This document shows positions 1 to 10,400 of a stretch of 64,000 bases of DNA, piece by piece. A program made the position numbers and the translations under genes. The stretch comes from an uncultured Acidobacteriota bacterium (GTDB lineage Bacteria > Acidobacteriota > UBA6911 > CAINFC01). Below the pieces are notes generated by a model. The model made no database searches. It saw nothing but the letters and a program-made list of their open reading frames with translations, and was not told where the DNA came from. How positions within the stretch are numbered: the stretch's first letter is position 1; the number at the start of each line of letters is the position of its first letter. Location: NCBI GenBank assembly GCA_903847975.1, contig CAINFC010000006.1:1-64000 (forward strand), written 5' to 3'.

Positions 1-34
1 AATGTCGATAGATAGATCGTAGTATGTATGAAGG

Positions 35-3000
35 ATGTCTGCGTTGAAAGTCCCGTTGGGCGAATCCCATAAGCTATTTCCCGCCATCCATTGCCGGCTG
101 AGAACCCTGGTCTTTTTCCTTTGCGTCTTCACCCGGTACGATTGGACGGAGGCCGGCGCACCCGTCGACGATCCCTTTCGATTGGCCCGGATTTCCATGC
201 GCGCGGCCGGTGTGGAGGAGGGCCTGCCCAATCCCCGCGTTCATGCCACTTTTCTGGACAGCAGGGGGCACCTGTGGGCTGGTACTCAGGAGGGGCCGGC
301 CGTACTGGGAGGAGACGGCTGGACGAGCTTTCCTCTACCGGAACAGGCGCTGTCGGCTTATATTCGCGCCATCGCCGAAACCCCCGATGGAGCGCTATGG
401 TTCGGAACCGACGCCGGCGGGCTCTGGCGATATCGGCAAGGAACCTGGAAGAATTATGGAGACACTCGAGGAGTGCCCGTTACCCGGATCAATGCGCTGC
501 TGGTCAGCGAAGGAATCCTTTGGGTTGGAACAGGAGGGACCGGGCTTCTGCGAATAAACCCGCAGACCGGGGAACTGGAGAAAGTGCCGGAACCCCAAGA
601 GCCATGGATCTGGTGCCTGGCTCCGGTTTTCGACCAGGAAGGCCGGCGGAGCCTGTGGGCCGGCGGAGAGAAAGAAATATGGATCGGTCGGCCGGACGGC
701 TGGACCCGATTTGCAACCCAGGAAGGTGTGTGGAGTTCGGGTGCCAACGCCATTGCCGTTCGTCGCGCCGTGTCCGGATTGCAGGAGATATGGATTTCCT
801 CCTGGAGGCAGGGTGTCGGGCTCTGTGATCCCCTGACCGGACGCTGTCAGTTCCCGTTCCCGGGATCGCCGAGCCGGAGCCCGACTTCCATGGCCGTCGT
901 TCCAGATCCCAAGGGAGAGGATGAGCTTTGGGTTGGCACCTATGATGTCGGATTGGCAAAATACACATCCCAGGGGTGGCAGAGGTTGGGAAGGGAAGAG
1001 GGCTTCCCGAGCACAGGAGTGTACAGCCTTACCGCCAATCCACAGAAGCGTCCCAGTCTCTGGGCCGGTACGCGCGGCGCGGGGCTGGTCTCTGTGGACC
1101 CTGCCGGATGGCGTTCCCTGGCAGACAGCGATCTGCTGCCCAGCAAACAGGCTAACTGCTTCCTGGAAACCAGGGATCAGCCGGATTATTCAACATTCTG
1201 GATCGGAACAGACCGGGGCCTGGTTCAGTGGGACAAGCGCGGCATCCGGGTGATGGGATCGGCACAGGGCTTGCCGGCGGACTTTATCACCGATGTACAA
1301 CGGTTCCAGGGGCCTGCCGGGCCGGAAATCTGGGTGGCTACGCTGGGCGGAGTGTCGCGTTTCAAGGCCGGGCAATGGACCACCTTCGGTCCAAATCAGG
1401 GCCTGTCCATTTATCGGGTGCAATGCCTGGCAGGCGAAAAAACTCCTTCCGGTCAAATGCGCATCTACGCGGCCGGCGACGGGGGACTTTCCTGCTTTGA
1501 AAACGGGCAATGGCAGGAAGTTGCCCTGAGCGCCGATTTTCCGCCAAACCCTTTCGTGAGCCAAGTTATGTCTCTTGCTCATTCCGATGGAACCGCCAGC
1601 CTTTGGGTAACCGTCCGGGGATCAGGAATCGCCTGCCGGCGAGGGCGGTCGTGGATTCGTTTCGGGCCATCCGACGGCCTGAAAAATCCCATGGTGAACG
1701 GCCTTGCCGATTCCGTAACCCCGGACGGACGGCACTGGGTTTGGACGATGTCCCCCGGAAAAGGCGGGCTGGCTCGCCTGGATATAGACCATCCGGAATC
1801 AGGCTTTCAATCCTGGGTTGGAGAGACCGCTTATGACCTCACAAACCAGACCGCCCAGAAGATAATCGTCAGCCGGAGTGGTCCGCTGTTCATGACCACT
1901 TCACGCGGGGTGGTGCGAGTGGAGCTGCAGGGTCCCGAAGGCAGCCCGATCCATTCTTTGACCTTTTGCCCGAGCGATGGACTGCCCAGCGGGGCTTCGG
2001 AAACCGGTGCCATTTACCAGGATCTGTCCGGACGAATCTGGGTGGGCACCGCCAAGGGCGTGGCCATCCTGGATCCGGCTTTCCATTGGGATCCGCTTCC
2101 GCCAAAGGCTCCCCTGGTGGAACGGGTGATGGTGCAAGGCCAGGCGGTGGATGCCTCCGGCCGGATCCAGCTTGGCTACAGGGACCAGCGCCTGCAGGTA
2201 TTTTACTATCTTCCTTCCTTTCTCCGATATGAATCCGTTCTCTATCGCACCCAGCTGGTCGGACTGGATTCGGAGCCGCAGGAATGGCTGCCGCGATCCA
2301 ATCGCGAATTCACCACCTTACCGCCGCACAGCTACACCCTTCGCATCTGGGGGCGGGACGGGATGGGCCGCACCTCTCCTCCGGCCGATCTGGCCATTGT
2401 GGTCACCCCTCCTCCCTGGCTGACCTGGTGGGCGATTTTTCTTGAACTCGGCGGTATCGCAGGAATTCTGGCGCTGCTGGTTTCTTACCGGCAGTCCCGT
2501 CTGAAAGCGCACAGCAAGCGGCTGGAACGGACCGTGGAGGATCGTACCCGGGAACTGGCGGCCGCCTTGCACCGGGCGGAAGATGCCACCCGGGCCAAAG
2601 GGCAATTTCTGGCCAATATGAGCCACGAAATTCGTACGCCCATGAATGGCGTTCTTGGAATGACCAGCCTGCTGTTGGATACGGACCTTTCCAGGGAGCA
2701 GAGGTTTTACGCCGAGTCGACCCGCAACAGCGCGGAATCGCTGCTGTCGGTCCTGAACGATATTCTGGATTTTTCCAAGATTGAGGCGGGCAAGTTGAAC
2801 CTGGAGGTGATCGATTTCGACCTGCCGCTTCTTTTAAGCGACCTCGCCGCCTCCATGGCAATTCGCGCCCGCGAAAAAGGGATCGAGCTGGTCTGCGGCT
2901 GGAACTCCGATGTTCCCGAGCAGCTGCGCGGGGATCCGGGCCGCCTTCGGCAGGTCTTGACCAACCTGCTGGGAAACGCGGTTAAATTTACCCATGAAGG

Positions 3001-4246
3001 AGAAGTCACCCTCCGGGTTTCCGTCCAGGAACAGACCGAGGAGGAAGTGCAGTTGCGTTTTTCGGTGAGGGATACCGGAATCGGTTTTCCCGGGGAAAAG
3101 AAATCTTTGCTCTTTGAAAAATTTTCTCAGGCAGATGCCTCCACCACCAGGAAGTATGGAGGAACCGGCCTGGGCCTGGCCATTACCAGGCAGCTTGTCC
3201 TGCTGATGGGGGGGGAGATCGATGTAGAAAGCGAGGAAGGGGTAGGCTCGGAATTCTGGTTCACCCTGGGGTTTGGAAAGCAAACCAGGCGGACGGAAGC
3301 GGATTGGCCCCTGCCCGCCGAGCTGCAGGGCATTCGCATTCTGGTTGTGGACGACAGCCAGGCAAGCCGGGAGCTGCTCACGAACCGCACGGCGGCATGG
3401 GAGATGCGCCCGGAGGCGGTTTCCAACGGCCCGGATGCGCTGCGGTCTCTCTACCGCGCTCTGGAAGAAAACGATCCGTTCCGGATTGCCCTGATCGATA
3501 TGCAAATGCCCGGCATGAGCGGGGAGACCCTGGGTGTCGTCATTCGTTCCGACAGCCGATTAGCGGAAACACGAATGGTCCTGCTGACGTCGCTGGGGGA
3601 ACGTGGGGATGCCCGGCGCATGGAAAAAGCGGGTTTTGCCGGATACGCGGCCAAGCCGATCCGTCCCCACGAGCTGAAAGCGATCCTTGCGGTGGTTCTG
3701 GCGAACTCCGGAGAAAAGGAAGCGGAGCCGCGGCCAATCACCACCCGCTATGAGATTCGTGAGTTGAAAAACCTTTTTGCCGGCACGCAGGCCAATCTGC
3801 TCCTGGTGGAGGATAATTTAACCAACCGGCAGGTTTGCCTTAGCATTCTGAAGAAAATGGGGCTTCGCGCCGATTCGGTGGATAACGGACAGGAAGCGGT
3901 CCATGCCTTCCAGTCCAAACCTTACGACCTGATTTTCATGGACGTGCAGATGCCGGTTATGGACGGGCTGGAAGCGACGAGAAAAATTCGCAGTATGGAA
4001 GGGTCCTCCGGATTGTCGGCGGTTCCGATTGTCGCCATGACCGCCAATGTAATGCTGGGCGATCGTGAGGTGTGCCTGAACGCCGGTATGAATGATTATA
4101 TCCCCAAGCCGGTTGCCGCCCAGGATCTCGCCGAATGCCTGGAAAGGTGGCTGCCTGCCGGGAAAAGCAGCGGAACCAGTATGCCCGCCTCCCCTACGGG
4201 CGGGGAAGAAAGTGGGTGCGGATATACTGATCCACGATCCGGATAA
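35..4246 (+). CDS. Hybrid sensor histidine kinase with beta-propeller sensor and two receivers
   Basis: Membrane hybrid two-component kinase of 1403 residues. Residues about 60-700 carry repeated W-x-GT-x-x-GL blades of the two-component regulator propeller, followed by a Y_Y_Y-type domain (about 733-795) and one membrane segment (about 799-820). The dimerisation domain has [11 protein letters not shown] with the phospho-acceptor at His864. The ATPase domain shows the N box near 970-990, DTGIGF near 1013 and GGTGLGLAI near 1045. Two receivers follow, with phosphorylatable Asp1155 and Asp1303. No Hpt domain is present, so the phosphorelay probably continues on a separate protein. A TGA in frame at 29-31 means translation cannot start further upstream. 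The GAAGG beside the ATG is too close to be a good ribosome site, so the start is uncertain. The N-terminal hydrophobic stretch is a weak export signal. The ligand is unknown; in gut Bacteroides relatives this architecture senses oligosaccharides. Confidence 0.93.
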   Translation: MSALKVPLGESHKLFPAIHCRLRTLVFFLCVFTRYDWTEAGAPVDDPFRLARISMRAAGVEEGLPNPRVHATFLDSRGHLWAGTQEGPAVLGGDGWTSFPLPEQALSAYIRAIAETPDGALWFGTDAGGLWRYRQGTWKNYGDTRGVPVTRINALLVSEGILWVGTGGTGLLRINPQTGELEKVPEPQEPWIWCLAPVFDQEGRRSLWAGGEKEIWIGRPDGWTRFATQEGVWSSGANAIAVRRAVSGLQEIWISSWRQGVGLCDPLTGRCQFPFPGSPSRSPTSMAVVPDPKGEDELWVGTYDVGLAKYTSQGWQRLGREEGFPSTGVYSLTANPQKRPSLWAGTRGAGLVSVDPAGWRSLADSDLLPSKQANCFLETRDQPDYSTFWIGTDRGLVQWDKRGIRVMGSAQGLPADFITDVQRFQGPAGPEIWVATLGGVSRFKAGQWTTFGPNQGLSIYRVQCLAGEKTPSGQMRIYAAGDGGLSCFENGQWQEVALSADFPPNPFVSQVMSLAHSDGTASLWVTVRGSGIACRRGRSWIRFGPSDGLKNPMVNGLADSVTPDGRHWVWTMSPGKGGLARLDIDHPESGFQSWVGETAYDLTNQTAQKIIVSRSGPLFMTTSRGVVRVELQGPEGSPIHSLTFCPSDGLPSGASETGAIYQDLSGRIWVGTAKGVAILDPAFHWDPLPPKAPLVERVMVQGQAVDASGRIQLGYRDQRLQVFYYLPSFLRYESVLYRTQLVGLDSEPQEWLPRSNREFTTLPPHSYTLRIWGRDGMGRTSPPADLAIVVTPPPWLTWWAIFLELGGIAGILALLVSYRQSRLKAHSKRLERTVEDRTRELAAALHRAEDATRAKGQFLANMSHEIRTPMNGVLGMTSLLLDTDLSREQRFYAESTRNSAESLLSVLNDILDFSKIEAGKLNLEVIDFDLPLLLSDLAASMAIRAREKGIELVCGWNSDVPEQLRGDPGRLRQVLTNLLGNAVKFTHEGEVTLRVSVQEQTEEEVQLRFSVRDTGIGFPGEKKSLLFEKFSQADASTTRKYGGTGLGLAITRQLVLLMGGEIDVESEEGVGSEFWFTLGFGKQTRRTEADWPLPAELQGIRILVVDDSQASRELLTNRTAAWEMRPEAVSNGPDALRSLYRALEENDPFRIALIDMQMPGMSGETLGVVIRSDSRLAETRMVLLTSLGERGDARRMEKAGFAGYAAKPIRPHELKAILAVVLANSGEKEAEPRPITTRYEIRELKNLFAGTQANLLLVEDNLTNRQVCLSILKKMGLRADSVDNGQEAVHAFQSKPYDLIFMDVQMPVMDGLEATRKIRSMEGSSGLSAVPIVAMTANVMLGDREVCLNAGMNDYIPKPVAAQDLAECLERWLPAGKSSGTSMPASPTGGEESGCGYTDPRSG

Positions 4247-5426
4247 ACGGATCCGCCAGATTGTCCCCTTCCAGGAGGCAGTGCAAGGATCCGGCGGTAT
4301 AGACGGCAGCTTTGGGATTTTCGCCGGTACCGGGAAGAGAAAGGCCGATATCGGCATGCCGGGACTCTCCGGGGCCATTGACCACGCAGCCCATGACGGC
4401 AATTTTCAGATTTTCGATCCCTTTGAAATCCCGACTCCAGCCCGGAAAGTTTTCTTCCAGGCGGGTCTTGATTTGTTGGACCATATCCTGGAAAAGATTT
4501 CGTCCGGTCCGTCCGCACCCCGGGCAGGCGATAATCTGCGGCGAGAATCGCCTCAACCCCAAGGCCTGCAGGATCTGCCGTGCCGCAACCACTTCCTGGC
4601 AGCGAGACTGGCCGGGGGAGGGGGTCAGGCTTACACGAATCGTATCGCCGATCCCCTTTTCCAGAAGGATGGCGATGGCAGCCGAGCTGGCAATCAGCCC
4701 CATCGAGCCGGGCCCCGCTTCCGTCAGACCAAGGTGCAGCGGATAGCTGCATTCTTCCGCCAGGCGCAGGTATACGCGAACCAGAGCCTGCAGGTCGGAA
4801 AGCTTGGCGCTTAAAACGATGCGATCCGGAGGCAGGCCCAGGTTTTCGGCCAGACGCGCCGAATCCAGCACGCTGGCGGCCAGTGCCTCTTCCATCACTT
4901 CGTTTTCCGAAAGAGGAATGGGAAGACCGCGGTTGTACTCCATCCTTTGAGCCAGAAGCCTCGGATCCAGAGAGCCGCCATTGGCTCCGATCCGCACGGC
5001 GCGGTCCAAACGGCAGGCGATCTCGATCATTCGGGCAAAGTTGGCGTCGTAGCTCTTTTCTCCGCCCACATTGCCCGGATTGATACGGTACTTGGAAAGA
5101 GCTCCGGCACAGTCGGGATATTCGGAAAGCAGCTGATGTCCGTTGAAGTGGAAATCTCCGATCAGCGGTACCCGGCAATCGCGAACATACAGCCTTTCCG
5201 CAATTTCCGGAACGGCCCGGGCCGCTTCCCTGGTGTTGACCGTGATCCGGACGGCTTCCGAACCGGCTTCTGCAAGATCCAGGACCTGGGCGACCGTGGC
5301 GTCGACATCCGCCGTTTCCGTATCGGTCATCGACTGGATCAGAACCGGCGCCTGTCCGCCGATTGTCATTCCGGCAACAGGCACCGGCAGGGAAGGCCGT
5401 CGTTTGCTGAAAAAGGCGGAAGTCAC
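4194..5426 (-). CDS. ispG: 4-hydroxy-3-methylbut-2-enyl diphosphate synthase (flavodoxin/ferredoxin)
   Basis: IspG (GcpE) converts methylerythritol cyclodiphosphate to HMBPP in the MEP isoprenoid pathway, using a [4Fe-4S] cluster. The 410-residue protein has the usual bacterial length: an N-terminal TIM-barrel part (QSMTDT near 31-36) and a C-terminal cluster domain. Cys301, Cys304 (CPGCGR) and Cys347 (GCVVNGPGE) are the expected cluster ligands, and Glu354 follows the last motif. The start is GTG, and it shares four bases with the stop of the upstream ferritin gene, indicating translational coupling. Its last 53 bases overlap, convergently, the end of the hybrid kinase gene. It shows the cell makes isoprenoids by the MEP route. 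Confidence 0.96.
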   Translation of the reverse strand: MTSAFFSKRRPSLPVPVAGMTIGGQAPVLIQSMTDTETADVDATVAQVLDLAEAGSEAVRITVNTREAARAVPEIAERLYVRDCRVPLIGDFHFNGHQLLSEYPDCAGALSKYRINPGNVGGEKSYDANFARMIEIACRLDRAVRIGANGGSLDPRLLAQRMEYNRGLPIPLSENEVMEEALAASVLDSARLAENLGLPPDRIVLSAKLSDLQALVRVYLRLAEECSYPLHLGLTEAGPGSMGLIASSAAIAILLEKGIGDTIRVSLTPSPGQSRCQEVVAARQILQALGLRRFSPQIIACPGCGRTGRNLFQDMVQQIKTRLEENFPGWSRDFKGIENLKIAVMGCVVNGPGESRHADIGLSLPGTGENPKAAVYTAGSLHCLLEGDNLADPFIRIVDQYIRTHFLPRP

Positions 5427-5908
5427 TTGTGGGCCAGGTAGGCTTCCATCATCAGCAGGTTCTTCTGCCCGGCATTGCGCACAATCCGCAGGATGTTTTC
5501 CTGGGTGGAAACTTCTTCCAGTTGCTCGGTGACAAACCAGCGCAGCATGTCCTGGGCCAGGTAATCTTTTTGTTCCACAGCCAGGTCCATCAGCCGGTTA
5601 ATGCGGCGGGTGGTGTCCCACTCGACATCCACAACCAGCTGAATGGCTTCTTCCGCGGAGCCGAATTCCGCTTTAGGTGTGGCAATTGCGGGGATGCGGA
5701 CCGAAGCTCCGGTATCGACCATATATTTGAGGAATTTCATTCCGTGCATCCTCTCTTCCTCGGATTGTTTGTAGTAAAGATCGGCGATCTTTTTCAATCC
5801 GTCCTGGTCAAAATAAACGGCAATTGCCAGGTACTGGATGGAGTTGAAGAACTCATGCCCGATTTGTTCGTTGAGGGCATCCGTCATTTCCTTGCTGATC
5901 ATTGTCAT
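5423..5908 (-). CDS. Non-haem ferritin
   Basis: Cytoplasmic iron-storage protein of 161 residues that oxidises Fe(II) and stores it as a ferric mineral core. The four-helix pattern and ferroxidase residues resemble E. coli FtnA: Glu19, Glu52 with His55 (in EEERMH), Glu96 and the Glu128-Gln129 pair. The start was set at the ATG at 5908, which follows a good GGAGGG ribosome site. Longer in-frame starts add 25 residues unlike ferritin. The stop overlaps the GTG start of ispG (GTGA), so the two are co-translated: an iron store next to an iron-sulfur enzyme. No clear promoter or Fur box could be read upstream. Confidence 0.94.
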   Translation of the reverse strand: MTMISKEMTDALNEQIGHEFFNSIQYLAIAVYFDQDGLKKIADLYYKQSEEERMHGMKFLKYMVDTGASVRIPAIATPKAEFGSAEEAIQLVVDVEWDTTRRINRLMDLAVEQKDYLAQDMLRWFVTEQLEEVSTQENILRIVRNAGQKNLLMMEAYLAHK

Positions 5909-6037
5909 ATTGCTCCCTCCGAATGTTGGTTTGGGTGAGAAGTGATGATACCACTTAACGGCGGTCTCTTCCAGGTAGTCCACACCGGAAGGCGAACGCC
6001 CGGCCGTTATACCGTTTTTACTTTTCGGGTAAAATGA

Positions 6038-7411
6038 ATGTCAGGGTATTTATCATCTATGCCATCGGCGGTATTGGAAGTTGCCATTGTCGTTCTGTTG
6101 ATCCTGGCGAACGGCCTGTTCGCCATGTCGGAAATCGCCCTGGTCAGCTCCCGAAAGGCCCGGCTTCAGAAAGCGGCCAAACACGGGGTGCGCAAAGCCC
6201 GGGCGGTGCTGCGCTTGCAGGAATCTCCAACCATCTTTCTTTCCACCGTACAGGTCGGAATTACCCTCATCGGGATCCTGGCCGGAGCCTACGGCGGCAC
6301 CGCGCTGTCGGAAACCCTGGCGGAAAGCCTGGGAACCGTCTCGTGGATTGCACCGCATCATCAGAGTGTGGCGTTTGGCATCGTGGTGGTGGGAATCACC
6401 TATGCTTCCCTGGTAATCGGGGAACTGGTCCCGAAACGTCTCGCCATGGCCAGGCCGGAAAGGACCGCCCTTTTTATGGCCCCTTTCATGGTGCTTCTGA
6501 GCAAAATGGCCAGTCCCGTCGTCCGGTGTCTGAGTATTTCCACCGAGGCGGTGCTAAAGCTTTTCCGCCTGCCGGAAGCGGGAGAGCCTTCGGTCACCGA
6601 GGAGGAGGTTCGCTTCCTGATTCACCAGGGAACGCAGACCGGGGTTTTTCAGGCGCTGGAAAAGGACATCCTTGACCGCGTGCTGCGGCTCAGTGATCAC
6701 CCGGTCAGTTTGCTGATGACCCGTCGCGCCGATATTGTCTGGCTGGACATTTGCCAGCGGGAGGAAAGCCTGCAACAGGTGGTTCTGCGGAATCCCCATA
6801 CCATTTACCCGATAGCCGCCGGTTCCATGGACCGGATCTGCGGCGTAGTACACGTCAAGGACCTGATTGAACGAAGCCTTACCGGGAAACCATGGGATCT
6901 GCAGGCCATGTGCTCTCCACCTCTGTTTGTCCTGGAGCACCAGACCGCTCTGGAGGTGCTCGAACAGTTCCGGCAGAACGGCAACAACCTTGCGTTTGTT
7001 TCAGATGAGCATGGGAGCATTGAAGGGCTGGTTACCCTTACCGATCTGATGGAGGCCATCGTGGGCGACATGCCGGACCCGGGACAGCCCCCACAGATGG
7101 AAATGGTCCAGAGGGAGGATGGCTCCTGGCTGATGGACGGATATCTGGAAATCGGCAGGGTAAAAGACCTTTTTCATCTTGCCGAACTGCCGGAGGAGGA
7201 ATCGGCGGGCTTCCAGACCCTGGCCGGTTTCATACTCGCTTACCTGGGGCGCATCCCCGACACGGGAGATACCTTCGCATGGGATGACCTTCACTTTGAA
7301 ATTGTCGACATGGACGGAAAAAGGATCGACAAGGTCCTGGTACACGACAGGCGGACAGGTAATCCGGACGGTTCGGGGGACCGCTCCTTTCCGGAGCCAA
7401 CGCACTCCTGA
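6038..7411 (+). CDS. CNNM/CorC-type membrane protein with CBS pair (hemolysin family)
   Basis: Inner-membrane protein of 457 residues with the standard order of the HlyC/CorC (TlyC-like) family. A DUF21/CNNM transmembrane domain (about 10-195) contains LANGLFAMSEIALVSSRKARL. A CBS pair (about 205-330) and a C-terminal CorC_HlyC transporter-associated domain (about 340-425) follow. Family members are linked to Mg2+ or Co2+ efflux; the hemolysin name is historical and no haemolytic role is implied. Two starts are possible, at 6038 or at the ATG at 6059; neither has a good ribosome site. It lies 36 bases before the macroglobulin gene and could share its transcript. Confidence 0.9.
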   Translation: MSGYLSSMPSAVLEVAIVVLLILANGLFAMSEIALVSSRKARLQKAAKHGVRKARAVLRLQESPTIFLSTVQVGITLIGILAGAYGGTALSETLAESLGTVSWIAPHHQSVAFGIVVVGITYASLVIGELVPKRLAMARPERTALFMAPFMVLLSKMASPVVRCLSISTEAVLKLFRLPEAGEPSVTEEEVRFLIHQGTQTGVFQALEKDILDRVLRLSDHPVSLLMTRRADIVWLDICQREESLQQVVLRNPHTIYPIAAGSMDRICGVVHVKDLIERSLTGKPWDLQAMCSPPLFVLEHQTALEVLEQFRQNGNNLAFVSDEHGSIEGLVTLTDLMEAIVGDMPDPGQPPQMEMVQREDGSWLMDGYLEIGRVKDLFHLAELPEEESAGFQTLAGFILAYLGRIPDTGDTFAWDDLHFEIVDMDGKRIDKVLVHDRRTGNPDGSGDRSFPEPTHS

Positions 7412-7447
7412 GGAATCGGGTATCCATTTCTGGAAAAAGGGACAACC

Positions 7448-10400
7448 ATGAACAATACGCGAATGATTTCCATGGGCGGAGCGATTCTTTGGCTTCTGCT
7501 GATGAGCGGATCTGCTGTTCTCCTGCGGGGTGAAAAACTCGTGCAGAATGACCTTTGGTCCAAAGTGGAGGAAGCCATGGCAAAGGGGCTGCCGAAAACA
7601 GCTGTCGATTCTCTGAGGCAGATCATTCCCGCAGCAATTCGGGAGAAAAAATTCGGGGAGGCGGCCAAAGCGATCACCCGGAAAATTGCGCTGGAAGGCA
7701 GCATCCAGGGCAACCGTCCGGAGGAAAAAATCGTCCGCCTGGAAAGTGAAATCAAAACCGTACCCGGCGACCTGAAACCCATCCTGGAGGCGGTTCTCGC
7801 GCACTGGTACTGGCAGTATTTTCAGCAGAACCGCTGGAGATTCATGGGCCGGACAGCGACGGCGGCCTCGCCCGGTAGCGATTTTACCACCTGGGATCTG
7901 CCCCGCCTTTTCCAGGAGATCGGGAGGCATTTTGACGCCGCCCTGGCTTCCCCCGGGGTGCTCGAGGCCATTCCCATTGCCGACTATGACATGTTTTTGC
8001 CGAAAGGCGACTTGCCCGATAATTACCGGCCCACCCTGTATGATTTTCTGGCTCACCAGGCCCTGGAATTTTATACGTCCGGCGAACAGGCGGCCGCACA
8101 ACCCGAAGACCAGTTCACGATTTCGGCCGACAGCGCCATTTTTGCACCGATGGAAAAATTCCTGGGCTGGAAGCCGGAATCCGGTGATTCCCAGTCCGGT
8201 GTCCTGAAAGCGCTTCGCCTTTACCAGGACCTGCTGCGGTTTCACCAGACGGATACGGACCCGGCAGCACGCCTGGATCTGGACCTGGAGCGGCTCGAAT
8301 ACGGCGTATCGACGGCGTTCGGGGAAGAAAAAAATTCCCGGTACCGGCAGGCGATGCAGGCCTTTCAAGCCCGGTGGGCCGACCACCCTCTTTCTGCCCT
8401 GGCCGGCTTTCGCCTGGCCCAGAGCCTGGCATCGGAAGGGAAGCAATCGGAAGCGCACCGCGTGGCTTCGGCGGCCGTGAAGCGGCATCCTAAAAGCGAC
8501 GGGGCCAAGATGTGTCTTGGACTGATTGCCCAGATAGAGGCAAAGGAATCCTCCATTCAAGCGGAACGGGTCTGGAATGCTCCCTGGCCGAAAATTCAGG
8601 TCGCCTACCGGAATGTTACCCATGTCTACTTTCGTCTGGTAGCCAAAGACTGGTTCCAGTTTCTGGAAAATGGGTCGCGGCGCGGCGGAGAAATGAACGA
8701 TGAGGAAAAACGGCGGATCTTACGTCTTCCCGCCGCCAAAGAGTGGGATGCCAGTCTGTCCGGGACAACGGATTTTCTCAAAAGGACGGAATCCGTGCCG
8801 GTGCCGGAGGGCCTCAGGCCCGGCTGCTATTACCTGGTTGCCGGCCACCAGCCCGGGTTTGTTGAAAAGGATAACCAGATTTCCTTTACGGAGATCTGGG
8901 TGAGCCGTCTGGCGCTGGTCGTCCGTACCCGGGACACCTCCATGGATGGCTTTGTGATGGATGCGGAATCAGGGGAGCCTTTGGGAGGAGCCAGGATCCT
9001 GAGATGGTCCTGCTCCTTTGACGGGAATTGTGCACCGGGAACCGAAACGGTCAGCGACGACCAGGGCTATTTTTTACTTCCGGGTGCCCGGCCGGGAACG
9101 ATTCTTATGGCGCAGCACAAAGGGCATGAGATCGCCTCGGAACAGCCCGGCTATCCTTCGGAACCGCCGGCCGGTTCCGAAGACCGGCGGACTATATTTT
9201 TCACGGACCGGGCCATTTATCGCCCGGGTCAGACCATTTTCTATAAGGGAATATGCCTGGTGGTCGATCCCGCAAAAGACAGCTACCAGGTTCTTGGCAG
9301 GGAAAAGGTAACGGTTGTTTTCAGCGACGTGAACGGCAAGGAAATCGGCCGGCAGACGCTGCAAAGCAACATTATGGGATCCTTCGCCGGGAGCTTCACG
9401 GCACCCGGAGGCACCTTGACCGGCTCCATGACGCTGCGGGTCATGGGCGGACCGGAGGGTTCGGCCAGCATTCGCGTGGAGGAATATAAGCGGCCCAGGT
9501 TTTTCGTCAGACTGGATAAGCCCAAAGCGCAGGCGCGGCTGAACGACAAGGTGGACATACAGGGAAAAGCGGAAAACTATACCGGTGCCGCAGTCGATAA
9601 TGCCCTGGTTCGCTACCGTGTGGTGCGGAAAGTACGTTTTCCGGACTGGTGGGGCGGGTGCTTCTGGTGGAGGCCCCGTCCCGCCGGTATCGACCAGGAG
9701 ATTCTCCACGGTACCACCCGCACTGCCAGGGACGGAACATTTCACGTCGAATTCCAGGCAAAGCCGGATCCGGCCGTTTCCGCCGCTGACGAGCCGGTAT
9801 TCACCTATTCGGTATTTGCCGATGCCACCGACAGCAGCGGGGAAACCCGGTCGGCGCAAAAGGATGTTCGCGTATCCTATGCGTCCCTGCAAATGGATTT
9901 GCAGGCCGGGTCGTGGCTGCCCGAAGATCGGGATATCCAGTTCCGGATTCGGACCAGCACCCTCGACAGCGAAGCGCTTTCCGCGGAAGGAAGCCTGAAA
10001 GTCTTCGAATTACAGAGTCCGGCACGAATCCTGCGGGCGAATTTGAGCTCCGGGCACATCGAATTTCCCGGCTTGTCCGGTCCGCCTGCAGAAGCCACAG
10101 CAGATGTGAATTCCTGGCCGCTGGGTAAGGTGGTTTTTGAAAAGGGATTCGCTACCGATGTCCAGGGGAAGGGCTCACTTTCTGTCCGGTTGCCAACGGG
10201 TGCTTATCGAGTGCTGGCGGAATGCACGGATCGCTATGGGAAGAAAGTGACGGCGCAGCTGCCGCTGGAGGTCATCCAGCCCGCTGCCCGACAGCTGAAG
10301 ATCAAAAAGCCGTTCCTGCTGGAATCGCCGTCCTGGAGCGTAAATCCGGGTCAGGAGTTCCTTGCCTTATGGGGTACCGGATATCCGTCCGGGAGAGCCA

